From Anaerocolumna sp. AGMB13020 (GTDB taxonomy: Bacteria; Bacillota; Clostridia; Lachnospirales; Lachnospiraceae), in assembly GCF_033100115.1 (NCBI RefSeq), contig NZ_CP136910.1, forward strand, positions 2,933,501 through 2,997,500: 64,000 bases of DNA, written 5' to 3'. Position 1 is the first letter of the stretch; every line of letters begins with the position of its first letter. Positions 36,956-44,691 of the stretch are shown here, piece by piece. The position numbers were made by a program, and so were the translations under genes. The notes under the pieces were generated by a model. The model ran no database searches, had not been told where the DNA came from, and was given only the letters and a program-made list of their open reading frames with translations.

Positions 36956-37779
36956 TAAAGGAAAGTAAAGTATACAAGATACTGCGCTATATATTCCTGT
37001 TTGCAGCATGTATTTTTGTAATAATCCCTATAATTCCTCTTATATTCATGGCCTTTAAAACCGGTGCAGAATATTCTGCTACAGGTGTACTGACTCCTCC
37101 TAAGAACTGGCTGAACGGCTATAACTTCAATTATGCCATTCGTGTAGGTAACCTTGGAAAGGCTTTGTTAAATACTGCAATTATCCTTGGTATCTCTCTG
37201 TCTCTTCAGATTATGTTTACTACCATGGTATCTTATGTGCTTCATCGTTTTAAATTCAGAGGCAGAAAGATCATCATGACCTTATTCACATTAACTATGT
37301 TTATACCGGTTGTTACAACCCAGACCGTTGTATTTCAGATAATTTACCGTATGCACCTGGTTAATAAAATGGCCAGTGTAATCCTATTATACTCCGGTGT
37401 TGGTATTATCGGTATCTATATCATGTTTAACCTGCTGGATTCCATCTCCAAGGAACTTGACGAATCCGCTTTGTTAGACGGTGCCGGCTACTTTACGATT
37501 TACCGAAAGATTATTCTTCCTCTTTTAAAGCCTGCCTGCACAACTTTACTCATCTTAAACGGAATTGGTTATTACAATGATTTCTATATTCCGAACCTTT
37601 ACTTAAGAAAAGACGTACAGACCTTTACTGTGGCCCTTTATAAATTCTTCGGTAGTATGTCAACTCCTTTTGAGATTGTAGCAGCGGCAATTCTATTGGG
37701 AATCATACCGATTGGTCTTGTATATATCTTCCTGCAGAAATATATTTTCTACGGATTAGCAGGTGCCATTAAGTCATGA
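36952..37779 (+). CDS. Sugar ABC transporter permease, UgpE/MalG type
   Basis: A 275-residue permease with about six hydrophobic segments. The EAA-like loop, ESALLDGAGYFTIYRKIILP, is slightly altered. The C-terminus FYGLAGAIKS is typical of MalG-type subunits. It overlaps both neighbours by ATGA. No ATPase gene is present in the locus, so it must use one encoded elsewhere, as the maltodextrin system in this window also must. Confidence 0.9.
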   Translation: MIKESKVYKILRYIFLFAACIFVIIPIIPLIFMAFKTGAEYSATGVLTPPKNWLNGYNFNYAIRVGNLGKALLNTAIILGISLSLQIMFTTMVSYVLHRFKFRGRKIIMTLFTLTMFIPVVTTQTVVFQIIYRMHLVNKMASVILLYSGVGIIGIYIMFNLLDSISKELDESALLDGAGYFTIYRKIILPLLKPACTTLLILNGIGYYNDFYIPNLYLRKDVQTFTVALYKFFGSMSTPFEIVAAAILLGIIPIGLVYIFLQKYIFYGLAGAIKS

Positions 37780-38426
37780 CAAGAGAATCCTTGTTCTACA
37801 AGATCTTGTCCGCTGTCCATATCGTGTTTTTTACCAGTATCTTATTCTTCCTGACAGTCCTTTTATCCTTAGGCTTTTTACTTCTGCCTGCACTTGGAGC
37901 AATCTTTCTGATTGGGAAGGACGTAATATACAAAGAGATAAACATCACTGACAGCATTGTTAAAACCTATTTTGTGAATTTGAAACATTCCCTCCCTTTA
38001 ATGAAATATATTCCCGTTCATTTGATCATGCTTCTCAATCTCGCAGGTATCTACCTGTGGGCGGGAGCTGATAAAATGATCTATTCTGTGTTATGCCTTG
38101 CTATGGCCTCTATATTACTGGTATTTATGCTTTATATAGCCGGCTATCGCACTTTTATTGGAAATAATATCGATTTGATAGAAATAACCTGTATCTTATT
38201 TATCAAACTCCCTTACTTTATACTTCTCTTTGTAGGGGTTGTTTGCCTGTTATATTTTTTCTCTGATATTATAATGTTTATACTAATACCGACCAGCACT
38301 TTTTTCATCTTTGTATTGGAAGCGGTCATCTTTATTCAGATATTACTCTACCGCAAGACTCTGGGTACCTTAAGCGAAGAGGATGAATTTTATTATCTTA
38401 CGGAAAGTCTTTTTCGCAGAAAATAA
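37776..38426 (+). CDS. DUF624-family membrane protein (YesL-like)
   Basis: A 216-residue protein with about five hydrophobic segments (near 10-45, 75-95, 100-120, 140-165 and 170-195) and a short charged tail. Its size, layout and place directly behind two sugar permeases match the DUF624/YesL family, often found in Firmicutes carbohydrate loci but without a known activity. It overlaps the permease stop by ATGA. It may help assemble or tune the transporter. Confidence 0.7.
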   Translation: MTRESLFYKILSAVHIVFFTSILFFLTVLLSLGFLLLPALGAIFLIGKDVIYKEINITDSIVKTYFVNLKHSLPLMKYIPVHLIMLLNLAGIYLWAGADKMIYSVLCLAMASILLVFMLYIAGYRTFIGNNIDLIEITCILFIKLPYFILLFVGVVCLLYFFSDIIMFILIPTSTFFIFVLEAVIFIQILLYRKTLGTLSEEDEFYYLTESLFRRK

Positions 38427-38550
38427 GTTGTAGCTCTCTGGTAACAGTACAAAAATAAAACCTGTTAAGGAATCGCTTCAATAAGTTTAAGAAACCTTAA
38501 TCTTGGGTAGAACTAACTATAGAATCTTTGGGTTTTACGAGAAAATATTA

Positions 38551-38584
38551 GAAAGGGGCTTCCATTACGGAAGCATTTGAGATT
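38551..38584 (+). promoter_or_regulatory. Hairpin in the GH130 ribosome-binding region
   Basis: GAAAGGGG (38551-38558) is followed by a perfect hairpin, GCTTCC (38559-38564) with GGAAGC (38569-38574), and the ATG at 38585. Folding would bring the purine-rich site close to the start codon, because the linear spacing is too long. Confidence 0.5.
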
Positions 38585-39607
38585 ATGAGTAAAATTAAAA
38601 TGATAAGTCCCGCAGTTAAGAACATTCCCTGGCAGGAAAGACCTGAGAACCTTAGTGGAGCACCTGTATGGAGATATAATGAGAACCCTATTATCGGAAG
38701 AAACCCTGTAGAAGGCGTTGCAAGAATCTTCAACAGTGCGGTTATGCCTTATGGTGATGAGTTCATCGGAGTGTTCCGTGGTGAGCAGACAGACGGAATC
38801 CCTTACATTTACATGGGAAGAAGTAAAGATGCTATCCATTGGGATATCGAGCCGAATAAGATTCCTTTTGAAGATGAGAATGGTGAGCCTTTTATGCCTT
38901 TATATGCATACGATCCCCGTCTTGTAAAGGTTGAGGATACTTATTATATCATCTGGTGCCAGGATTTTTATGGTGCGGCAATCGGTATGGCTAAAACAAC
39001 TGATTTCAAGAAATTCGTAAGACTTGAAAATCCCTTCATTCCTTACAACCGTAATGCAGTATTATTCCCTCGTAAAATTAACGGTAACTTCGTAATGCTC
39101 AGCCGTCCAAGCGACAGCGGACACACTCCTTTCGGTGATATCTTTATCAGTGAAAGCCCTGATATGGTGTACTGGGGCAAACACAGACATGTAATGGAAA
39201 AAGGTAAGAGCTGGTGGGAGAGCGTTAAGATCGGCGGAGGTGCCACTCCTATTGAGACCTCTGAAGGCTGGTTGATGTTCTATCACGGAGTAAGCAGTAC
39301 CTGCAATGGTTTTGTATACAGCATAGGCGGTGCAATCCTTGATATTGACAATCCTTCCATTGTTAAATATCGTTGCAGCAAATTCATCTTAACTCCTGAA
39401 GAGTGGTATGAGGAAAGAGGTTTCGTTCCTAATGTATGCTTCCCTTGTGCAACAATCCATGATCCTGAATCAGGAAAGATCGCTATTTACTACGGAGCTG
39501 CTGACAGCTATGTAGCACTTGCTTTTACAGAAGTTGATGATATTGTTGCCTATATCAAAGAAAACAGCAAATTAACTGAAACAGATACCGAGATCGGAAA
39601 AAGATAA
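38585..39607 (+). CDS. GH130 beta-mannoside phosphorylase
   Basis: A 340-residue cytoplasmic enzyme with the five-bladed beta-propeller GH130 fold. Blocks seen include GVARIFNSAVMPYG, YDPRLV (general acid Asp), RNAVLFPRKI, MLSRPSDSGHTPFGDIF and WWESVKIGGGATPIETSEGW. Such enzymes use phosphate to split beta-mannosyl linkages and yield mannose-1-phosphate. The length fits the mannooligosaccharide/mannosylglucose phosphorylase subgroups (320-390). It lies 158 bases after the importer operon, saving ATP on imported mannosides. Linkage preference (beta-1,4 or beta-1,2) cannot be fixed here. ATG 38585 is the only good in-frame start after a stop at 38549. Confidence 0.88.
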   Translation: MSKIKMISPAVKNIPWQERPENLSGAPVWRYNENPIIGRNPVEGVARIFNSAVMPYGDEFIGVFRGEQTDGIPYIYMGRSKDAIHWDIEPNKIPFEDENGEPFMPLYAYDPRLVKVEDTYYIIWCQDFYGAAIGMAKTTDFKKFVRLENPFIPYNRNAVLFPRKINGNFVMLSRPSDSGHTPFGDIFISESPDMVYWGKHRHVMEKGKSWWESVKIGGGATPIETSEGWLMFYHGVSSTCNGFVYSIGGAILDIDNPSIVKYRCSKFILTPEEWYEERGFVPNVCFPCATIHDPESGKIAIYYGAADSYVALAFTEVDDIVAYIKENSKLTETDTEIGKR

Positions 39608-39633
39608 TTAATATTACTAGGAAGCTATAAAAA

Positions 39634-39714
39634 CAGCCTGAGGATGAACCAACCTCCCCAAAGTTAAACTTAATAATTTAACTTTGAGAGGCAGATTCAT
39701 CCTCAGGCCGTTTT
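39634..39714. terminator. Large bidirectional terminator
   Basis: GCCTGAGGATGAA pairs with TTCATCCTCAGGC, and CCTCCCCAAAGTTAAA with TTTAACTTTGAGAGG inside it. TTTT follows on the plus strand and runs of A precede it, so it can end both the GH130 gene and the convergent alarmone synthetase gene. Confidence 0.85.
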
Positions 39715-39726
39715 ATCTATCCGTTA

Positions 39727-40668
39727 TTACATTTTATCCATTTCTTCGCTTATGACATTGTGTTTGAAGAATCGAAAGAATTTGCTTTTTTCCTTGACCT
39801 CGTCTTTTCCGGTATCAGGGGAAGCATCCGCTACAGTTGCTGCATCCTTGTCTACTTCAACCTCCTCAAACAATTCCTCATACATTTCATGTTTCTCTTC
39901 ATACTCTGCGCTATCTTTTAAGTTGCCCTGGTGATCCTCCTGAATAATATCATCCTCGTCTATGACGGTGCCGTAGGATTCTCTGATCATATTCTGAAAG
40001 GATTCAGATACAACTTCCCTGTAGTGATCCATTTCGCTGTCCGGATTGTACATTCTGATTTCTTCATTCAGGGACAGCATCTTGTGATCCAAAAAGGATA
40101 CAATTTCCGCACATTCCTTTAATTCTTTGCTGATCCTCTCAGGTGCATTCCCTTCGAACTTATAATATATCTTATGTTCCAGGCTGGCCCAGAAATCCAT
40201 TGCAATGGTACGAATCTGTATCTCTGCTTTTACATTGACCATGGTCTCAGAGAGATAGATGGGTACTGATATTATCATATGGTAACTTGTATATCCGTTA
40301 GGCTTTGGACACATCATATAATCCTTTACCTTCAGGACATTAACATCACTCTGTGCTGCAATAAGATCTGCAATACGGTAGATATCAGAAGTAAAAGAAC
40401 AAATTATACGTATTCCTGCCACGTCATTTATATATTTAACAATATTCTCTACGGTTAATTCCCGGTTATTATGCCTTAGCTTTTTCGCTATACTTTGTGG
40501 TGATTTCATTCTGGAAGTTATGTGTTCTATGGGATTGTATTGATGATTCAGTTTAAATTCATTGTTCAGTATTTCAAGCTTTGTATTGATTTCCTTCAAA
40601 GCCGAGTCATACATGAGCATTACTTTTTTCCACTCGTCTTCTTCACTATAAAAAATAGGTAAATCCAT
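39727..40668 (-). CDS. Small alarmone synthetase, RelQ/YjbM-like, with acidic tail
   Basis: A 313-residue cytoplasmic (p)ppGpp synthetase without hydrolase or regulatory ACT/TGS parts. ATG 40668 follows AAGGAGG. An in-frame start ten codons earlier overlaps that site. The core has SRMKSPQSIAKKL, VAGIRIIC, KDYMMCPKPNGYTSYHM and EIQIRTIAMDFWASLEHKI, the GTP/ATP-binding RelA_SpoT motifs. Classic RelQ/YjbM proteins have about 210 residues. This one adds roughly 90 very acidic residues (Glu/Asp-rich from about 225) ending in KHNVISEEMDKM. It is monocistronic. Confidence 0.87.
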   Translation of the reverse strand: MDLPIFYSEEDEWKKVMLMYDSALKEINTKLEILNNEFKLNHQYNPIEHITSRMKSPQSIAKKLRHNNRELTVENIVKYINDVAGIRIICSFTSDIYRIADLIAAQSDVNVLKVKDYMMCPKPNGYTSYHMIISVPIYLSETMVNVKAEIQIRTIAMDFWASLEHKIYYKFEGNAPERISKELKECAEIVSFLDHKMLSLNEEIRMYNPDSEMDHYREVVSESFQNMIRESYGTVIDEDDIIQEDHQGNLKDSAEYEEKHEMYEELFEEVEVDKDAATVADASPDTGKDEVKEKSKFFRFFKHNVISEEMDKM

Positions 40669-40938
40669 TTCCGTCCTCCTTAAACAAGGAAAAGTCAATC
40701 CCGCGTTGTTATCCCATGTTTAAAATATTTTCCGATTAGTTGTATCTTACTGCAACTCCGCTTCACCAATCATTTTACATTATAGCATAGAAATATGAAC
40801 AATTTTTGAATATAGTGAAAATTAATAAAAACTTTATCATTTTTATATGTTTTTCTAACAATCTGAATGATTTTTATAGGAAATATGCATTATATAGGGA
40901 TATTTAGTGTTCTTAACCATACGCTTTTTAAACAGAAG
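40669..40938. other. Non-coding gap upstream of the alarmone synthetase gene
   Basis: About 270 AT-rich bases holding the presumed promoter of the alarmone synthetase gene, which I could not place with confidence. No ORF was seen. Confidence 0.4.
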
Positions 40939-40984
40939 GAAAGCTCCATGGCTTTTAAAACCCCTTAAAAGTCATGAAGCTTTC
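40939..40984 (-). terminator. Terminator after the YhgE/Pip gene
   Basis: GAAAGCTCCATGGCTTTTAA pairs with TTAAAAGTCATGAAGCTTTC with two mismatches around a CCCC-containing loop. It lies 19 bases after the minus-strand gene. Confidence 0.7.
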
Positions 40985-41002
40985 TTAACTAAAAATATGG
41001 CG

Positions 41003-43375
41003 TTACAGACTGGAATTTACATAAGAGTAATCTGTATCCATAAGTTTCTGGTTATCGTCTAACTGTGATACGCCATCCTTGCTAATCTTTTTTAATACTG
41101 TCATGGATACCAGTAAGAGAAGCGCTGATACCAATGCAATAAGCAGTAATATAAATAAGCTGGTAACTAAAGTTCCTTCGCCTAAACCTCCGCTGATAGC
41201 CTGACGGAAAGCATAAATCGAGTATGTCATAGGAAGAACCGGGTGTATTGCCTGGAAGAACTTATCCGTTAACTGCATAGGGAAGGTTCCGCCAGCACCG
41301 GCAAGCTGAAGTACTAAAAGTATCATAGCCACAAAACGTCCGGGATTATCAAAGGCTACAGATAACAGCATAATCAGGAGCATATAGGCATAGGCTGTTA
41401 TTATGGCTGTTATATAGTAATGTCCGGTCTCTACTGTGGTTACCCCCAGAAGTTGCATGAAGCCTGCATCGATGACTGCCATTGCTGTTGCCGCAACGAT
41501 ACCTACGGATAATTTGGCAAGCCACCATTGTACTACAGGTTTACCTTTCATGGCAACTTTTCTGATAGGATAGATGAAGTTAAAGAGCATACATCCTACA
41601 TACAGGGAAAGTGATAATACATAAGGAGCAAGCGCATGACCATAATTGGGCACATCACTGTATAAAGTCTCCTCTGAAGTACTTGGTGCTGCTATCATAT
41701 CGATGGAATCATCCGATACCGCAAAGGAGTCTATGGTATCAGCACCCTCCTGTAAACCGTCGGACAGTTTTCCAGCACCGTCGGATAAGTCTGTCAGACC
41801 ATCACCTAACTGTTTGGAACCGTCTGCTAATTTAGCTGCACCGTCATGGATATCTTCTGCACCTTTTGCTATTTTATCCATACCTGTTGATAATTTATCA
41901 TTATTTTCTGCAAGTTTATTAAGACCTGCTGTTAATTCCTTGCTGCCTCCGGCTATTTTATCAATACCATTGTTCAAATCTGCTGCTTTGGTATCTAACT
42001 GATCTAAGCCCTTTGTTAACTGATCCACTCCTTCGGTATAAGAGGTAACACCAGTTTCCAGGCTTTTTGCTCCGGTAGCTAACTTACTGAGTCCCTCTGT
42101 CAAAGCAGGTGCCTGGGTAGAAATAGAACCAAAAGCTGTATCTAGCTTAGAAGTGCCCTCCACCAGTGCAGGCGTTTTTTCTGCAAGCTGACCTAAACCA
42201 CCGGATATCTGACTGGCTGCTGTTCCAACCGTTTCATATCCTGCCAGAAGTTTTGCCGCACTCTGAAGGAGAACTGCCTGCTGCTCCTTGGGTAATTGAC
42301 TGAAAGTGCTGTAATCAAGATACTTTGATACTCCGTTTACCTGATCCTTTGAAGGTATTCCTGCTGCCAGTGCTTTTGCTCCGGTATTAAGGGTTGACAC
42401 TGCGCTGTTAACTGCTGTCATACCGTCAGCAAGCTGCTTCACACCTTCTGCATTTGAGCTTAAGGAACCAATGGTGGTACCAAGCTTTGTGTTTAACTCT
42501 GTGACACCATCCGATACCAGTTTGGCGCCATTCTTTAAATCTTCTGAATTCTCATTTAAGGTATCTGCTCCTTTTGCAGCTTTCTTAACGCCATTGGTAT
42601 AGGTCTCAACACCGGTCTGGTATTGTGCCAGACCCTCCTTTAAGGTAGCTGCTCCCTTATTAGCTGAGAGGACACCGTCCAGGTAAGTACTCAGTCCAAG
42701 GCTCAGGGTATCCACACCATCACTGAAAGTTAAGCTGGCTTTGGACAACTTATCAAGGTTGCTGTAAATTGTTTCATTGCCTTCTTTCAACTTATCAGAA
42801 CCATCTTTAATCTGCGAGGAAGCATCTGCAGCTTCCGTAATCTTACCACCCATATCTTCTACTTTATCAAAGATTGCAGATACATAAGCTTTTGTGACTT
42901 TCTCTGAAACCTTCGTCTGCAGTTCCTTGATTGCCTGAACACTTACGACTTTACCTAAATAATTCACACCGGCATTGGTTTCGTAATTAATAACCATCTG
43001 TGTAGGATCATCAGAAAGAACTGTCGCTGCATTGGCGGAAAAGTTCTCCGGGAAAGTTACTATCATATAGTACTTCTTATCCTTTAATCCCTGCAGGGCT
43101 TCCTTAGAGTTTACAAAATGCCACTCAAGGCTCTCATCCTCTTTTAACTCCTCCACTACATTATCACCAACGGATAAGGTCTGACCTTCAAAATCCACGG
43201 ACTGATCCTCGTTCACAACCGCAATTGGAAGGTTCTCAGCCTTACCATAGGGATCCCACATTGATCTTAAGAAAAAAGAAGCATACAACAAAGGTATACA
43301 ACATATTACGATAAAAGATACCAGCAGCAATTTATTTGCTTTAATCTTTTTCCATTCTGACTTTATCATTTCCAT
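41003..43375 (-). CDS. YhgE/Pip-family membrane protein
   Basis: A 790-residue protein. One hydrophobic segment near the N-terminus (about 16-34) leads into an extracytoplasmic domain (LPIAVVNEDQSVDFEGQ onward). A long helical stalk (about 180-575) has many LxxGxxxL and LADG/LSDG heptad-like repeats. Five or so hydrophobic segments form the C-terminal ABC-2-like domain (about 605-770). This is the YhgE/Pip layout first known as phage infection protein, and related proteins sit in secretion or antimicrobial loci. It overlaps the Rrf2 gene by 10 bases. The ATGs at 43375 and 43369 are both possible starts. Confidence 0.85.
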   Translation of the reverse strand: MEMIKSEWKKIKANKLLLVSFIVICCIPLLYASFFLRSMWDPYGKAENLPIAVVNEDQSVDFEGQTLSVGDNVVEELKEDESLEWHFVNSKEALQGLKDKKYYMIVTFPENFSANAATVLSDDPTQMVINYETNAGVNYLGKVVSVQAIKELQTKVSEKVTKAYVSAIFDKVEDMGGKITEAADASSQIKDGSDKLKEGNETIYSNLDKLSKASLTFSDGVDTLSLGLSTYLDGVLSANKGAATLKEGLAQYQTGVETYTNGVKKAAKGADTLNENSEDLKNGAKLVSDGVTELNTKLGTTIGSLSSNAEGVKQLADGMTAVNSAVSTLNTGAKALAAGIPSKDQVNGVSKYLDYSTFSQLPKEQQAVLLQSAAKLLAGYETVGTAASQISGGLGQLAEKTPALVEGTSKLDTAFGSISTQAPALTEGLSKLATGAKSLETGVTSYTEGVDQLTKGLDQLDTKAADLNNGIDKIAGGSKELTAGLNKLAENNDKLSTGMDKIAKGAEDIHDGAAKLADGSKQLGDGLTDLSDGAGKLSDGLQEGADTIDSFAVSDDSIDMIAAPSTSEETLYSDVPNYGHALAPYVLSLSLYVGCMLFNFIYPIRKVAMKGKPVVQWWLAKLSVGIVAATAMAVIDAGFMQLLGVTTVETGHYYITAIITAYAYMLLIMLLSVAFDNPGRFVAMILLVLQLAGAGGTFPMQLTDKFFQAIHPVLPMTYSIYAFRQAISGGLGEGTLVTSLFILLLIALVSALLLLVSMTVLKKISKDGVSQLDDNQKLMDTDYSYVNSSL

Positions 43376-43893
43376 ATATATTTATCCATCACCTTTCTGA
43401 TCCATAAATCGAAGTCACTCCACTGTTCTGCCTTATTCCAGTTGATGGGCTGAATCTCCTTGCTGCCCAAGGTTTCCTGAAGTAGCTGGCTTACTGTTTT
43501 TGTTCTAAGTGCTTCCCTGTATAACATATCTGCTTCTGCAAAAGCATTTCGCATAACTACCGTACCCTGATTGGCAATGACCTGTATATCTTCAAATACC
43601 TGGTCAATAAGCCCGGAGTCCGGATAGGTCGTTATTGTTCCCTCCAATGCTTCTACTATCTCCAGCAGGTTTATGTCATCCGTATTTTTTGCCAGTGTAA
43701 ATCCCCCATTATTACCAGATACTGAATTTACCAATTTTGCTACTACCAGTTTTCGTATGATTTTCTTCGTATAAGTCAGGGAACCTTTCAGTCGTTTATG
43801 GATTTCCTCCGATGCTACGGGTATGGAGTGTTCCTGTGTTGCTAGCAATGCTATAATACAAACGGCTTGCTCGATTCCTCTGGTTAATTTCAT
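43366..43893 (-). CDS. Rrf2-family regulator without iron-sulfur cysteines
   Basis: A 175-residue regulator with the Rrf2 winged helix (MKLTRGIEQAVCIIALLATQ, and GNNGGFTLAKNTDDINLLEIVEALEG). The three cysteines that bind an iron-sulfur cluster in IscR/NsrR, expected around 90-110, are absent. Only one Cys (12) is present. It may sense something else or act by dimer control. AAAGGAGATGAG precedes the ATG. It overlaps the YhgE/Pip gene, so it probably regulates its own operon. Confidence 0.85.
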   Translation of the reverse strand: MKLTRGIEQAVCIIALLATQEHSIPVASEEIHKRLKGSLTYTKKIIRKLVVAKLVNSVSGNNGGFTLAKNTDDINLLEIVEALEGTITTYPDSGLIDQVFEDIQVIANQGTVVMRNAFAEADMLYREALRTKTVSQLLQETLGSKEIQPINWNKAEQWSDFDLWIRKVMDKYIWK

Positions 43894-44437
43894 TCTCTCA
43901 TCTCCTTTATTGATGTTTCATGTCCATTATAGACATTTCAAATCCACAATGGAATCATACTCTCCTTGAGCTAAAGTGTCAACAATCAATGTGACAAAAA
44001 TTTTCATTAAAAATTGTATTTTTTATTCATTTTTTTATGCAACGTTTCCTTCACTCTCTCAGTACCTCAGCTGTGGGCTCCGCACACCGCTGACTTACTG
44101 TATATTTAAAGAGGTATTATTACAAGGGATCTCTATTATAAAAGTAATCTCATCAAGATATCCTTATCATAATTCTTGTTCTTGTACATAAAAGTTCTTA
44201 TATTAATTAGACTATTCCCTATCCTCTTATTCTCTTAGACAACTTTTCGCCAGTACCTCCTTGTGCAGCCTTTTCTTAATATCACTACCTGATAAGCGGG
44301 TTGAGTTAAAGCTTAAGAATGAGCGTAGCAATCCAGTACCAGGTAGGAACATCTGTTGTTTATTTATAAGAAAATTAATTTGTCCATTAAAAATTCAATA
44401 TTTTTTAAAATATATATTAAATTCATTCATTTTTTAG
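43894..44437. other. Non-coding gap upstream of the ABC exporter locus
   Basis: About 540 AT-rich bases between the divergent Rrf2 gene and the exporter promoter. A small ORF with no ribosome site was ignored. I see no RNA gene. Confidence 0.4.
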
Positions 44438-44465
44438 TTGACAAAAATTAGTAGTGTGTTATAAT
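44438..44465 (+). promoter_or_regulatory. Near-consensus sigma-A promoter of the exporter leader
   Basis: A perfect -35 TTGACA (44438-44443) and a perfect -10 TATAAT (44460-44465) are 16 bases apart. It starts the leader transcript 36 bases before the small ORF. A promoter this strong implies that control is exerted later, at the terminator. Confidence 0.85.
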
Positions 44466-44500
44466 GTGAAAAGACTATAAAAGAAAGTGAGGTAAATAAT

Positions 44501-44587
44501 ATGTTTAATCGTAATTTTAATGCTGCAGCCAATAATACAAATAATAATTTAACTTTTATTACCTCAACGCATAATTCTTTTATATAG
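44501..44587 (+). CDS. 28-residue leader peptide of the ABC exporter operon
   Basis: A small ORF, ATG 44501 to TAG 44585-44587, with GTGAGG eight bases upstream. It begins MFNRNFNAAANNTNNN and ends STHNSFI. Nine of its 28 residues are Asn, and it has no signal or membrane segment. It sits between a near-consensus promoter and an intrinsic terminator that precedes two ABC exporter genes. This is the layout of antibiotic-induced leader peptides such as BmrB before bmrCD in Bacillus. It is likely important for its act of translation rather than its product. ACGCATAATTC in its last codons (44567-44577) can pair with bases that overlap the terminator stem. Confidence 0.7.
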   Translation: MFNRNFNAAANNTNNNLTFITSTHNSFI

Positions 44588-44638
44588 TGCAGTCCCAATT
44601 ATAGACTACACATGTTAATATAATAATGAATTTTTAAT

Positions 44639-44667
44639 GCCGTGGTAATGGACCACGGCTATTTTTT
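44639..44667 (+). terminator. Attenuator terminator before the ABC exporter genes
   Basis: GCCGTGGT (44639-44646) and ACCACGGC (44652-44659) form a perfect 8-bp stem with a 5-base loop, followed by TATTTTTT. It lies 25 bases upstream of the exporter start. GAAT (44628-44631) and ATGCCGT (44637-44643), which takes in the first terminator bases, can instead pair with the end of the leader ORF (44567-44577), giving a possible antiterminator. Confidence 0.8.
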
Positions 44668-44691
44668 GCCCAAAAATAGGGAGGAGGATTT

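Noticed and set aside
43976..44191. 71-codon plus-strand ORF before the exporter promoter
   Set aside because: No ribosome site, Cys/Ser/Tyr-rich random-like composition and no promoter.
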